Shown: positions 1 through 9,129, counted from the stretch's first letter. The stretch: DNA of 64,000 nt from Prosthecobacter debontii (GCA_945873125.1 CAMCBV010000004.1:38001-102000); one strand, 5' to 3'. Numbers and translations are program-made. The notes: generated by a model not told the origin, from the letters alone.

Positions 1-2
1 CT

Positions 3-314
3 GCGAAAGACGAAACCATCCGCGTTTATCTCGGCAACTCATTTGACCTCGTCGGTGAGCGCCGCCGCACCGGTTATAAAGCCGATAGTTCTAATAAATG
101 GCTGGACGAAACGTTCGAAATCAAACTCCGCAACCACAAGAAGGAAGCCGTTGAGATCCGCGTGGTTGAGCATCTTTCGCGTTTTGATAACTGGGAGATC
201 AAGGAAAAGTCCAACGACTTCCGCAGTCTCGACAGCCACACGATCGAATTTCCTGTCACTCTCAAGCCTGATGAGGAGAAAATTGTGACCTACAAGGTTC
301 ATTATACCTGGTAG
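3..314 (+). CDS. DUF4139 domain protein, C-terminal fragment
   Basis: The 5' part lies outside the window. The open frame runs from the left edge to TAG and encodes about 103 residues. Visible segments include GNSFDLVGERR, EIKLRNHKKEAVEIRVVEHL and the terminal VTYKVHYTW. These match the end of the DUF4139 domain, where a beta-rich region closes with a tyrosine/tryptophan-rich strand. DUF4139 proteins are usually exported or mucin/beta-barrel-like proteins of unknown function. The frame is missing from the ORF track because it has no start codon inside the window. The domain call is by sequence resemblance; the cellular role is unknown. Confidence 0.8.
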   Translation, partial: AKDETIRVYLGNSFDLVGERRRTGYKADSSNKWLDETFEIKLRNHKKEAVEIRVVEHLSRFDNWEIKEKSNDFRSLDSHTIEFPVTLKPDEEKIVTYKVHYTW

Positions 315-519
315 ACCGTTGGATCGATTTTTTAGAGAGATTACTTAGAGGGCTGGTTTTGTGCGTTTCAATTCGCGTGTCATCTTTCCAAGTATGCCCA
401 TGCATCAAATACTGGAGGACGAGAACATCCTCCTCATCGAGCCGATGGAATCATTTTCGCGAATATGACTTTGACGCGTAACTCGGGACATATGACCCCT
501 TAGGTGAGGCTTCCATTGC

Positions 520-1983
520 TTACGCGAGGGCTTCTTCAAAAGCCGCGATGAGGGTTTCCACCGGTTCCGTTCCGACTGAGACGCGTAGCAAATTCGATGG
601 AACCCCGCAGTCTTCACACCAGTCGAGTTCGTCGTAGTGTGCAAGGAGGGTATAGGGACAAACGAGAGTGAAAGGAGTTCCGAAAGATGGACCCTTGCAG
701 AGTTTCAGGCTATCGTAAACTTTCGGAGCTTTTTTTGGATTTGCCAGGGTGATGGAGAGCAATCCGCCATAGCCGCCTTGCTTGCGTTTGATCGAATCGA
801 AATTCGCGGTATGGATCAGGGATGGGTGCCAGACTGAGGCGATGGCGGGATGATTTTTGAGGAACTCGACAAGTTTCAGAGCATGCTCATTAATCAGTTC
901 ATTGCGTTTGGCGTAGCCTTTGAGATTCGAGAGCAGCACCTCGGCATCCGCGATGTAGAGCGGTGCGCACTCCGCAGCATCGGCGGAAATGGAATCACGT
1001 AGTTCCGCAATCAAATCCGAATCTGGGCGCAGGGTAAGGGCTCCTGCCATGACATCGCCAGCTCCGGAAACCCATTTCGTGAGAGAAGAAGTCAGGATGT
1101 CACAGTAAGGCAAGACATCGACATTGAGAGGTCCGGTGGCTGAGTCGTCAAGGACGAGAGGGGTCTTGGAAAACGCGCATGCTTCCGAGACGCGCTTTAG
1201 ATCGATGGTGCGCAGCAGCGGATTGGAAGGGATTTCCGTAAAGACCCCGGCAAATTCGCCGCCGCGAATGCGTTGGATCGCTTCATCGAAGGATTCGCCA
1301 GAAGCATCGTTGAGATAAACCACGCCATTGCCAAATCGCTCTTGGATTTTGAGGGAATCGACGTAAGGAAACTCAATTTGCAGAGTTTTTTTTCCTTCTC
1401 GGACACCGGGTAAAGAGCGCAGGGCGGCAAGTGCGGCGGATATGCCGCTGGAGAAAATGAACGTGTCCTCAGCTTGTCCACCGTTGAAATTGGCGATGGC
1501 ACGGGAGAGGAGATGAGATTTAGAGCCTTCGCGGATTTCTCCGTCAAGAAAGTCCTGAGCTTGTCGGGATGAGATGCCTTCGCCGGAAAAGCGCCAGTAG
1601 AGATCGGAAAGTTTTTTGACTTTTTCAGGGAAGATCAGGGCATGCAGGCCGTGAAAAGAAGCGCTGCGGATGGCCGTTTCGGCCTGGCGTTCCAGCCAAC
1701 GATGCGCGCGTTGGGCGGAAATTTTTGTAGGTAGCACCAACACATCTTCGCCTTCGGAGGTGAGTTCGGCGCGCGCGTTATCGAAGATACGCTCGACGGA
1801 TGGGTGTTTGAAAAAACGTGGATATCCCGTGCGGAGCCGACGGATTATTTTTTCACGACCCTCCTCATAGCCGACGACTGCATCCCAGGTAGGGAGACAG
1901 ACAGAACAAGCATGGGTGGAATCCGGTAAAGGCATACCGAGATCTTCCTCTTGCCAGGCGGGGGCTGCTAACAAATCGCGCAC
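520..1983 (-). CDS. cystathionine gamma-synthase-like PLP enzyme, fungal STR2-type
   Basis: This is a PLP-dependent enzyme of the Cys/Met metabolism (trans-sulfuration) family. It is expected to condense an activated homoserine with cysteine to give cystathionine, in the cytosol. The Schiff-base lysine is K303 in TSSLTKWVSGAGD, and the cofactor-binding aspartate lies in VLDDSATGP. At 487 residues it is about 100 longer than ordinary bacterial MetB. The extra N-terminus carries SVCLPTWDAVVGYEEG and GYPRFFKHP, which are hallmarks I associate with fungal cystathionine gamma-synthases. The ATG start at 1983 keeps this whole extension. The gene is transcribed away from nrnA, with a divergent spacer of about 180 bp. 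Substrate is inferred, not shown. Confidence 0.8.
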   Translation of the reverse strand: MRDLLAAPAWQEEDLGMPLPDSTHACSVCLPTWDAVVGYEEGREKIIRRLRTGYPRFFKHPSVERIFDNARAELTSEGEDVLVLPTKISAQRAHRWLERQAETAIRSASFHGLHALIFPEKVKKLSDLYWRFSGEGISSRQAQDFLDGEIREGSKSHLLSRAIANFNGGQAEDTFIFSSGISAALAALRSLPGVREGKKTLQIEFPYVDSLKIQERFGNGVVYLNDASGESFDEAIQRIRGGEFAGVFTEIPSNPLLRTIDLKRVSEACAFSKTPLVLDDSATGPLNVDVLPYCDILTSSLTKWVSGAGDVMAGALTLRPDSDLIAELRDSISADAAECAPLYIADAEVLLSNLKGYAKRNELINEHALKLVEFLKNHPAIASVWHPSLIHTANFDSIKRKQGGYGGLLSITLANPKKAPKVYDSLKLCKGPSFGTPFTLVCPYTLLAHYDELDWCEDCGVPSNLLRVSVGTEPVETLIAAFEEALA

Positions 1984-2164
1984 CGGTGCTAGATGGCTTC
2001 TTGGGTTCGAATGGGCAAGCCTGTTTTAACGGTTTTTGACGTGGATGATGGCCCGACTGGCATATTTTCGGTTCCACGCACCAAGAGACCGCTTTGTCCT
2101 TGCTTCAGGGGCTTGAGTGGTGAGAATCCGCGCCCCGACCCGCGGAGCACGGTTGATTCATCAA

Positions 2165-3166
2165 ATGGAAGACAAAGATTTCAGTCAAGTCATCGAAGAT
2201 ATAGGTGCCGTTATCTCGGCGCATCACAGCTTCCTGCTCATGAGCCATGTCAGGCCGGATGGCGATGCGATTGGCTCGCAGATCGCTCTGGGTTTTTCGC
2301 TGATGGCGATGGGTAAAGAAGTTTACCTCGTCAATGAGGACGGGGTTCCTGAAAGTCTGGAGTTTTTGAAAGGCTCTGAAAAAGTGACCCTTCCACCAAA
2401 AGAAGCCATTGAGGTGGATGTGGCAATCGCGCTGGATACCGCAACCAAACCGAGGTTAGGCGACAAGTCGCTTCATGCCGCTTCTAAGGCGAAAGTCTGG
2501 CTCAATATTGACCATCATATTTCCAATCCAGCCTATGGAGATGTGAACTTGATCAATGCAAGAAAGCCAGCAACTGGTCAGATCGTATACGAATTGCTGA
2601 TCGCCTTGGGTTATCCGATTCCGGACGAGACGCGTGATGCGATTTATGTGGCCGTATCCACGGATACGGGATCTTTCCAATACGCTTCGACCACCGCAGA
2701 GACATACGTGCTGGGAGCCGATTTGATTCGACGCGGTTTGAATGTCGGAAAAATCAATGCGGATACCTATGACAACCATCCTTACCGCAGGTTGGAATTG
2801 ATGCGTGCGTTGCTGAATACCCTGCAAATTTCAGAAGACGGCCAACTGGCATACTGGGAGTTATTGGACAAGACGCGTATGGATCTGGACTTGCAACCGG
2901 ATGACAGCGAGGGATTGATTGACATGATCCGCTCGGTGAAAGGTGTCCGTGTCGCTGTCTTTTTCGAAGAACTTCCGGATGGAAAAATCCGGGTGTCGAT
3001 GCGCTCCAAGGATTCCGGAGTCAATGTATGCGATGTAGCGATGACATTCGGTGGTGGGGGGCATGCTTTGGCTGCTGGAATCCGGATGGCAGGACCGCTC
3101 GTCGATGCGAAGCCAAGGGTTTTATCGGCCCTTAGGTCGGCATTGGCTTCGCAAAACAATTTTTAA
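2165..3166 (+). CDS. nrnA: DHH/DHHA1 phosphoesterase, NrnA-like (oligoribonuclease / pAp phosphatase)
   Basis: This is a cytosolic DHH-family phosphoesterase that degrades nanoRNAs and/or 3'-phosphoadenosine 5'-phosphate. The N-terminal DHH domain shows SHVRPDGDAIGSQ, the signature NIDHHISN and STDTGSFQY, which supply the metal ligands. The C-terminal DHHA1 domain ends in the substrate motif GGGGHALAAGI. The open frame extends back to 2117, but the ATG at 2165 (MEDKDFSQVIED) starts where the family normally does, so it is preferred. It is followed 6 bp later by truB and then ribF, a gene order often seen with nusA-infB-rbfA genes, although those are not present here. Confidence 0.9.
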   Translation: MEDKDFSQVIEDIGAVISAHHSFLLMSHVRPDGDAIGSQIALGFSLMAMGKEVYLVNEDGVPESLEFLKGSEKVTLPPKEAIEVDVAIALDTATKPRLGDKSLHAASKAKVWLNIDHHISNPAYGDVNLINARKPATGQIVYELLIALGYPIPDETRDAIYVAVSTDTGSFQYASTTAETYVLGADLIRRGLNVGKINADTYDNHPYRRLELMRALLNTLQISEDGQLAYWELLDKTRMDLDLQPDDSEGLIDMIRSVKGVRVAVFFEELPDGKIRVSMRSKDSGVNVCDVAMTFGGGGHALAAGIRMAGPLVDAKPRVLSALRSALASQNNF

Positions 3167-3172
3167 TTCAAG

Positions 3173-3907
3173 ATGAGAAAACAAGTTGAAGAATATTCCG
3201 GACCAAGTGGGGTGCTGCTGGTCGACAAAGCTCCTGATATGACATCGCATGATGTCGTTGCTATTGCCAGACGTGCTTTGAATACGAAAAAAATTGGTCA
3301 TTGCGGCACGCTTGATCCGATGGCGACAGGCTTGCTCATGCTGGTGATCGGCAAAGCCACGAAAATTCAGGATTTACTGATGAGTGAGGACAAGGTTTAC
3401 GAAGGGACGCTGACATTGGGTCAGCGAACCAGTACCCAGGATAAAGAGGGTGAAGTCTTGGAGACGCGCGAGGTCGGAAATTTATCCGAAGCGGATGTGC
3501 GGGCGGCATTCGATGTCTTCAAGGGTGAATTTGAACAGATGCCTCCGATGGTTTCCGCTATCAAGATGGATGGCGTGCCGCTGTATAAACTGGCTCGCAA
3601 AGGCGTGGAGGTCGAGCGTAAGCTTCGGCCTGTGCGTGTGACAGGTTATGAGATCAAACGGGTTGAACTTCCCGAGGTCGATTTCCGGGTTCATTGTTCG
3701 AAAGGATTTTATGTGCGGACCTATGCGAACGATATCGGTGAAAACCTTGGTTGCGGTGCTCACTTGAGTGCTTTGCGTCGTACACAATCTGGGAAGTTCG
3801 ATTTGGAACGGTCCGTGACCGTTGCTCAACTTAAAGAAGCCAATCCGGAGATATTGCTCAAAGCATTGATCTCCTTGGCAGAAATTTCATTGATGCGAGG
3901 TGCGTGA
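3173..3907 (+). CDS. truB: tRNA pseudouridine-55 synthase TruB
   Basis: TruB isomerises uridine 55 in the T-loop of tRNAs to pseudouridine. The N-terminal LLVDKAPDMTSHDVV and the catalytic segment KIGHCGTLDPMATGLL (catalytic Asp in TLDP) are unmistakable. YEGTLTLGQRTSTQDKEG and the PPMVSAIKMDGVPLYKLAR segment also match the family. At 244 residues it lacks most of the C-terminal PUA extension found in longer homologues. It sits in the same transcription unit as nrnA upstream and ribF 3 bp downstream. Confidence 0.95.
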   Translation: MRKQVEEYSGPSGVLLVDKAPDMTSHDVVAIARRALNTKKIGHCGTLDPMATGLLMLVIGKATKIQDLLMSEDKVYEGTLTLGQRTSTQDKEGEVLETREVGNLSEADVRAAFDVFKGEFEQMPPMVSAIKMDGVPLYKLARKGVEVERKLRPVRVTGYEIKRVELPEVDFRVHCSKGFYVRTYANDIGENLGCGAHLSALRRTQSGKFDLERSVTVAQLKEANPEILLKALISLAEISLMRGA

Positions 3908-3910
3908 GAA

Positions 3911-4828
3911 ATGATGCTAATCCGTCTCGACAAGCTTGAGGACCTGGTCAGGCAGCAAGGGCCCCTCCACTTGGCGTTGGGCGTGTTCGATGGTGTGCAC
4001 AAAGGTCATCAGGTGGTGATCGATCAGGCAGTACGGGCCGCGCGCGCGAGCGGCGGATTGTCGTTTGTCGTGACTTTTTCGCCTCATCCGATTCAGGTGA
4101 TTGCAGCCAACAAAGCTCCGCTTTGCTTGCTCGCGAGCCTGGAAGAAAAGGCGGCATTGATGCATTCCCACGGGGTGGATGGACTCTTGGTGATTCATTT
4201 TGACCAAGATTTCGCATCGCTGGCGGCTGAGGATTTTGTGCGAAAACTCTGCGAGGCGGATGTGGCTTCAATCTCCGTGGGTGAGGATTGGCGCTTTGGA
4301 AACAAGAGGCTGGGGGATGTGGCTCTTCTCAGGAGGATGGCGGTCGAATTCGGGTTTGAGTTGGTGGCGGTTGCGCCTGTGATCTGGGACGAGGAGCGGA
4401 TTAGTAGTAGCCGGATCCGCCAGGCGATAGGTTCAGGAAATTTCAATGCGGTCGAGGCGATGTTAGGTCGTCCCTATGTAATTTCTGGTAAAGTGGTCGA
4501 AGGCCGTAAGCTCGGCAGGACGCTCGGTTTTCCCACAGCAAACCTGCATTTCACAGAAATGCAGCTGCCCAAAGACGGGGTATGGTTGGTCGAGGTAAAT
4601 GGCCAACAGCGAGGTATCGCCAATCTCGGTATGCAACCGACTGTAAATGGTAGCCAGCGCACCCTTGAGGTGCACATTTTCGATTTTTCCGCGGATCTAT
4701 ACGGACACATGCTAAGGATACGGTTCCTGCATTTCATTAGGGAGGAGCGTAAATTTCCCAGTATCGACGCACTGCGGGAACAGATTTCGGCAGATGTTCA
4801 ATTGGCACGAAAAATAGCCCTTGATTAA
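3911..4828 (+). CDS. ribF: bifunctional riboflavin kinase / FAD synthetase RibF
   Basis: RibF phosphorylates riboflavin to FMN and adenylylates FMN to FAD in the cytosol. The N-terminal FAD synthetase domain shows LGVFDGVHKGHQ (HxGH-like nucleotidyltransferase motif), FSPHPIQV and ISSSRIRQAI. The C-terminal riboflavin kinase domain shows GRKLGRTLGFPTANL and GIANLGMQPT. At 305 residues it has normal length. It closes the nrnA-truB-ribF unit, and its stop codon lies inside the left arm of the LexA-box-like palindrome. Two adjacent ATG codons are possible starts (3911 and 3914). Confidence 0.95.
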   Translation: MMLIRLDKLEDLVRQQGPLHLALGVFDGVHKGHQVVIDQAVRAARASGGLSFVVTFSPHPIQVIAANKAPLCLLASLEEKAALMHSHGVDGLLVIHFDQDFASLAAEDFVRKLCEADVASISVGEDWRFGNKRLGDVALLRRMAVEFGFELVAVAPVIWDEERISSSRIRQAIGSGNFNAVEAMLGRPYVISGKVVEGRKLGRTLGFPTANLHFTEMQLPKDGVWLVEVNGQQRGIANLGMQPTVNGSQRTLEVHIFDFSADLYGHMLRIRFLHFIREERKFPSIDALREQISADVQLARKIALD

Positions 4829-4852
4829 ATACTGTTTATATGAACAGTATTT
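4827..4852. promoter_or_regulatory. LexA (SOS) box-like perfect palindrome
   Basis: Perfect 10-bp arms AAATACTGTT and AACAGTATTT surround TATATG. The core TACTGTTTATATGAACAGTA contains CTGT-N8-ACAG, the E. coli LexA layout. It also contains TGTTT-N4-GAACA, one base from the TGTTC-N4-GAACA motif that I recall being reported for verrucomicrobial LexA. The site lies just before a 44-codon ORF that starts 3 bp further on. An alternative reading is an intrinsic terminator for ribF, but no U-tract follows and the stem is AT-rich. Confidence 0.55.
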
Positions 4853-4855
4853 GTC

Positions 4856-4990
4856 ATGAGCTCACGCGAATATAGGAGATTGAGATGGAAACTGCTGCGA
4901 ATCGAATGGCGAAGAAAAATTTCCATCTGGATGCGAGATTGGCATAAGGTCGAGCAGCACCAAGAAGAGCAGCTTGAATTCAGACTTTAG
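4856..4990 (+). CDS. small basic Arg/Trp-rich ORF behind the LexA-like box
   Basis: This 44-codon ORF is too short for the ORF track. It begins MSSREYRRLRWKLLRIEWRR and is rich in Arg, Lys and Trp, with an acidic Gln/Glu-rich end. No clear Shine-Dalgarno precedes the ATG, which is 3 bp from the palindrome, so a leaderless or very short-leader mRNA would be needed. A competing 20-codon ORF in another frame (4885-4947, METAANRM...) has a better AGGAG site. The sequence was not recognised. If the palindrome is a LexA operator, either ORF could be a DNA-damage-induced small protein. Coding status is uncertain. Confidence 0.35.
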   Translation: MSSREYRRLRWKLLRIEWRRKISIWMRDWHKVEQHQEEQLEFRL

Positions 4991-5096
4991 GACCCCCGTC
5001 AAATCTGTGGTTATGATCCTTGAGTTTTTTTAACAATCTGGGATTTTGCGCTTACCCTTTTAAGCTCGGGTGTTTATAGGTTTAAGAATACTTCGC

Positions 5097-7550
5097 ATGC
5101 GATTTCCTTTCATTGTAGATTTTCCGAGTTGTGGCCTTGTGCTCTCAATTTCTTTCGCGCTTTGTTCGATCGGTTTGACTCAGGAAATCAAACCGAGTTC
5201 ACCCCTTGCAGCGCAAGAGTTACAGAGACGCCGGGTGGCAGTCGAAGAGGGACAAATGTTGTTGCTAAAGGGTGACGAGGCCTATTTGGCGGGTCATTTC
5301 AAAGATGCGGTTGATGCTTATGCTGGAGCGACATCAGCCCTGCCTGATTCACCTGCAACCCTCGAACTCAGAAACTCGGCACTGGAGAGATACGCCCAGG
5401 CCTCGGTTGAACATGCCAAGTCATTGGCAAGGAAAGGCAGAATTGAAGAGGCTAAGGCAGCGATTGATGTGGTTTTGGCCAAAGACGTCACTCCCAATCA
5501 TCCAGCGGCCATCGCGGCACGCAACGCCCTTGACGATCCGATTCGAACCAACCCTGCACTCACTGCTGAGCATGCCAAAAATGTGGATCAGGTCAGAAGA
5601 CTGCTTTACATGGCAGATGGCGCCTATGATCTCGGAAAATTTGATGAGGCAAAACAACATTACAACGAAATTTTAAAAATCGATCCTCACAATCATGCTG
5701 CGACTCGGGGATTGGAGCGGGTGGCGAGTGAAAAAACGAACTATTTCCAATCGGCATACAAACAAACCCGTGCTGAGGCTTTGATGGAGTTGGCAGCCAC
5801 TTGGGAATTGCCCTCGGAAACCAGCCTAGTGGTTCCTCCCGCACCCGTAGTAGCTAAGGATACCCAGCAAAGTTCTTACATTCCCCTGGGTAACAAGCTC
5901 AGTCGCATCATCATTCCGAAATTCATTGTTGAAAATGTGACCTTGTTGGAAGCCGTGGATGTATTGAGGGCCAGAACCATGGAGAACGATGTTTTCGAAT
6001 TGGTTCAAGATCTCAAAGGAATCAATATTACGGTGAATCTTGGTGATCCGATGGCTTCTCCGGCCAAACAAATATTGGAAAAGCGATTCGATCTGAAACT
6101 TGCAAATGTTCCGGTTGAATCCATCCTCAAATATATCACAAGCATGACGCAGACCGGTTTTCGGTATGATGATCATGCGGTTACAATCCATCATCGGGGA
6201 GCTGCCGGAGGCGGTTTGATATCCCGTACTTATCGAGTTCCTCCCGATTTTATGGGTAACCTTTCTGCTGGTGCGACAAACAAAACAAAGGATGAAGATA
6301 TTTTCAATGCCAAGCCAGAGGTCAATGGAATGATGGCCCAACGAATGGGGGCTCAGGAAGCTTTAGCTCAACAAGGTGTTTCGTTTGCCGACGGTGCTTC
6401 AGCAACCTACAATCCTTCCAGCAATACCTTGTTGGTCATCAACACGGCAAACAATCACGACATTATTCAACAGATCATTGACACGATCGTGAGCACAGAA
6501 CCGGTCATTGTGTCTGTAAAAGTCACGATGGTGAAAGTTGAAAAGAGCATATTGGAAGAACTCGGGTTTGATTGGATGCTCAATGATTTCGGACTGGGCG
6601 GTGGAAGTGGGCCGGCTCCGAACCGTGGATACCTATCTGGAGGAACCGTGGGCAGCGGAACCATCATCGACGATTTCCCCATTGTGCCGGGCAATCCGAC
6701 CCCACGTAATCCGCTCACCGCCGGTAACCGCAGTGGAGACGCCGCATTTGCAAGGTATGATTTGGATCAGCTTCTGGGTGCAGGGGCGAGCCGTACGGTT
6801 GAGCAATTTGACCGGGGTCCTGGAATTATTGGAGTCAATGGCGTGGTAAACGATACGACTATCGCCATGTTGATGCGGGGATTAGATCAGAAAAAAGCAG
6901 CGGACATTCTCGCCACGCCCTCGGTTACCACTCGCAGCGGTCAAGCAGCCTCCATCACGATGGTCAAGGAGTTCATGTATGCGACAGAATATGACCCGCC
7001 GGAATTGCCTCAAAGTATCGGCACTTTTAACAATCCCGTCTTTGACGATCAGGGTAACCAAATTGGTGTGGATTCGGTTACGGTGACACCCCCGATTATT
7101 CCAGCGTTTCCCAGCTCATTCGAAACTCGTGACATAGGAGTTTTTCTTGAGGTTCTGCCGACAGCTGATGCAAACCGTCAATACATCGATGTGGCGTTAA
7201 AACCGGTCATGACCGATTTCGATGGTTTTGTGAATTACGGCACACCGGTCAATTTTGTTGCCAACGGCACGACCACCGTCCTTGCGGAAAATCCGATTTT
7301 AATGCCGGTATTCAGTGTGAAAAAAGTGGATACCAGTATGGTTATTGCGGACGGAGCGACGGTTGTGGTTGGTGGTTTACTTAAAGAATCTCTCACAACG
7401 GTTCATGACAAAACTCCAATCCTTGGCAATCTTCCGATGGTGGGTAGGCTTTTTCAAAACAATGGTACGAAACACATTTCTACAGCGATATTGTTTTTCG
7501 TGAATGTCGAATTGGTTGATCCAACTGGCAGACCGTATCGCAAGCGCTGA
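5097..7550 (+). CDS. secretin-family outer-membrane protein with N-terminal TPR-like repeats
   Basis: This is an outer-membrane pore of the type II/III secretion and type IV pilus secretin family. A signal peptide (MRFPFIVDF..., hydrophobic SISFALCSIGL) is followed by two TPR-like repeats (LLKGDEAYLAGHFKDAVDAY; GAYDLGKFDEAKQHYNEIL). Periplasmic N-domains come next. The C-terminal secretin domain shows ILATPSVTTRSGQAA, TSMVIADGATVVVGGLL and ILGNLPMVGRLFQNN. It resembles Akkermansia Amuc_1098, a pilus-associated secretin (family knowledge, not searched). The frame opens at a GTG at 5070, but the ATG at 5097 directly precedes the signal peptide. A membrane protein gene follows after 13 bp; no ATPase or pilin genes are nearby. 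Confidence 0.88.
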   Translation: MRFPFIVDFPSCGLVLSISFALCSIGLTQEIKPSSPLAAQELQRRRVAVEEGQMLLLKGDEAYLAGHFKDAVDAYAGATSALPDSPATLELRNSALERYAQASVEHAKSLARKGRIEEAKAAIDVVLAKDVTPNHPAAIAARNALDDPIRTNPALTAEHAKNVDQVRRLLYMADGAYDLGKFDEAKQHYNEILKIDPHNHAATRGLERVASEKTNYFQSAYKQTRAEALMELAATWELPSETSLVVPPAPVVAKDTQQSSYIPLGNKLSRIIIPKFIVENVTLLEAVDVLRARTMENDVFELVQDLKGINITVNLGDPMASPAKQILEKRFDLKLANVPVESILKYITSMTQTGFRYDDHAVTIHHRGAAGGGLISRTYRVPPDFMGNLSAGATNKTKDEDIFNAKPEVNGMMAQRMGAQEALAQQGVSFADGASATYNPSSNTLLVINTANNHDIIQQIIDTIVSTEPVIVSVKVTMVKVEKSILEELGFDWMLNDFGLGGGSGPAPNRGYLSGGTVGSGTIIDDFPIVPGNPTPRNPLTAGNRSGDAAFARYDLDQLLGAGASRTVEQFDRGPGIIGVNGVVNDTTIAMLMRGLDQKKAADILATPSVTTRSGQAASITMVKEFMYATEYDPPELPQSIGTFNNPVFDDQGNQIGVDSVTVTPPIIPAFPSSFETRDIGVFLEVLPTADANRQYIDVALKPVMTDFDGFVNYGTPVNFVANGTTTVLAENPILMPVFSVKKVDTSMVIADGATVVVGGLLKESLTTVHDKTPILGNLPMVGRLFQNNGTKHISTAILFFVNVELVDPTGRPYRKR

Positions 7551-7563
7551 TTTCAAATTGTTT

Positions 7564-9129
7564 ATGCCAGATCCCAATATCGATCCTGAGAATTATTCCA
7601 TTGATGAAATGTTAGACCGGTTGAAAAGCCGCAATGACAGGGTATCTCAGGATGATGGTGAGTTGGTGACGAGATCAGATGGAACGACGGCTGTAAAGGT
7701 AAGGAAACGTAAACGCCGTACAGACCAAACCAAGGATAAGTTAAAGGCGCATAATCAACGTATCCAGTTGGTTCAAATTGCGGGTTTCATGATTTTCTTG
7801 GTCGCATTGCTCTTCATAGGGGGAGGTTTGATTCTTTATTCAAACAGTTCCGTTTTTTATGATGATTTCATCACCAAGATTGAATGCGCAACAGGGAGCA
7901 AAGCGAAAATCCAGCAATTCAGAATGAATCCGGTGACCGCATCTTCTGCGCGCCTGGAAATGAATTGGCCAAAAGAGCATGCGTTAGAACGACTGGAGGC
8001 AAATGATTTAATGGCGAAGATCGCTCCTATCAGCTTTTTTGGAAGAATCTTTCAGGGTCAGGAGGCGGTTGCGGCCAAGGGCAATCTGTTTTTGAAGGCG
8101 CCGCAATTTCAAGAGCCCTTATCCGGCAAAACAGCAAGCAAGGAAGTATCCAAGATCAAATTCGGCCGCTACTCGGTGAATAGCTTGAATGTCTTTTTTT
8201 CTGATCAACAGCCATGGACTCGGATGATTGAAAACGTCGAGGCTTCATATCTGCCGGTGAAAACCAGCAAGGGTGACGAGATCCGTTTGAACCAAGGACT
8301 TTTGAAAATGAAGGGTTGGCCATCATTGCAGCTTGATCGGGCATACATCCAAGTCAGAGATCAGGAGTTTGATATCAAGAGCATGCGATTCCAGATGCCT
8401 TCCAAGTCGAATCAGAAAATTCATGAAGGTGGTTCGATCAATCTGTCAGGCATCATAAAACCATCGGGTGAAAATGTGACCCATCAGCTCTCTGTGGGTG
8501 TGGACTCATTTCAGATCTCAGCTCTGCTTGGGAATGGCTTGGGTCGTTTTTTTGAAGGTAAAGTCATTACAAATCCTGATGAGACTTCCAACTCACTCCA
8601 ATTCACCCCCGGTTCCGGACAAGATGCCTTACTGAGACTGAATATGTCGAACGCTCTTGATTCGCGTATCGGGCTTTCTCAATTCGAGTTTTTGGGACAA
8701 CTCGCCATTGCGTTGGATGATCGCTGGTATGAATTTCCGTTCTTTGATGATGAAGTGAAGTTGCTCATGAAGAGGAGTGGTGACATGATCCAGCTCGAGG
8801 AAATTGATTTGTTGCAACGCACCAGAATGGTCGTGCGTGGCTCCCTTTCGGTCAAGGATGAGACTGGAACTATTTCAGGAACGCTCAAAATCGGTATTCC
8901 CCAAATCATTATCACCGCATCTAAAAACCGTCGCCTTGATGCGTTGTTCGGACCCGTTACCGAGGCTTATCGCTGGATTCAACTGGAAGTGGGAGGAACT
9001 GGGGTGGCACCCGTTGACAATTTCAAGGAGCTGTATCAAGCCGTCAAGCTCAGCAGTATTCCGGAAGTTAAAACCGATCCAGCGGCAAATGGCGTCGATT
9101 CTTTTGATCGTTTGATCGAAGTCAAATAA
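7564..9129 (+). CDS. single-pass membrane protein paired with the secretin, AsmA-like periplasmic part
   Basis: The product was not recognised with certainty. A charged, Lys/Arg-rich cytoplasmic N-terminus of about 70 residues (VRKRKRRTDQTKDKLK) precedes one membrane helix (VQIAGFMIFLVALLFIGGGLIL). About 420 periplasmic residues follow. Their beta-rich pattern, with segments such as VVRGSLSVKDETGTISGTLKIG near the end, is reminiscent of AsmA/GspN-type proteins. The track starts at 7504 inside the secretin gene; the ATG at 7564 (MPDPNIDPENYS), 13 bp after the secretin stop, is preferred. Position suggests a role in assembling or anchoring the secretin system. That role is inference. Confidence 0.7.
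   Translation: MPDPNIDPENYSIDEMLDRLKSRNDRVSQDDGELVTRSDGTTAVKVRKRKRRTDQTKDKLKAHNQRIQLVQIAGFMIFLVALLFIGGGLILYSNSSVFYDDFITKIECATGSKAKIQQFRMNPVTASSARLEMNWPKEHALERLEANDLMAKIAPISFFGRIFQGQEAVAAKGNLFLKAPQFQEPLSGKTASKEVSKIKFGRYSVNSLNVFFSDQQPWTRMIENVEASYLPVKTSKGDEIRLNQGLLKMKGWPSLQLDRAYIQVRDQEFDIKSMRFQMPSKSNQKIHEGGSINLSGIIKPSGENVTHQLSVGVDSFQISALLGNGLGRFFEGKVITNPDETSNSLQFTPGSGQDALLRLNMSNALDSRIGLSQFEFLGQLAIALDDRWYEFPFFDDEVKLLMKRSGDMIQLEEIDLLQRTRMVVRGSLSVKDETGTISGTLKIGIPQIIITASKNRRLDALFGPVTEAYRWIQLEVGGTGVAPVDNFKELYQAVKLSSIPEVKTDPAANGVDSFDRLIEVK

Noticed and set aside
361-468. 35-codon frame VRFNSRVIFPSMPMHQILED... after the DUF4139 gene
   Set aside because: It looks like the first residues of a STAS/SpoIIAA-like protein, but it stops after a few codons, has only a GTG start and no supporting site. 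It could be a remnant or chance.
1993-2316. 107-codon plus-strand ORF overlapping the nrnA start
   Set aside because: It runs through the nrnA N-terminus in another frame with no recognisable domain; the nrnA frame is clearly coding.
4827-4852. ribF intrinsic terminator as the sole explanation of the palindrome
   Set aside because: The stem is AT-rich, the loop is short and no T-run follows, while the sequence matches a LexA box closely. Kept only as the alternative.
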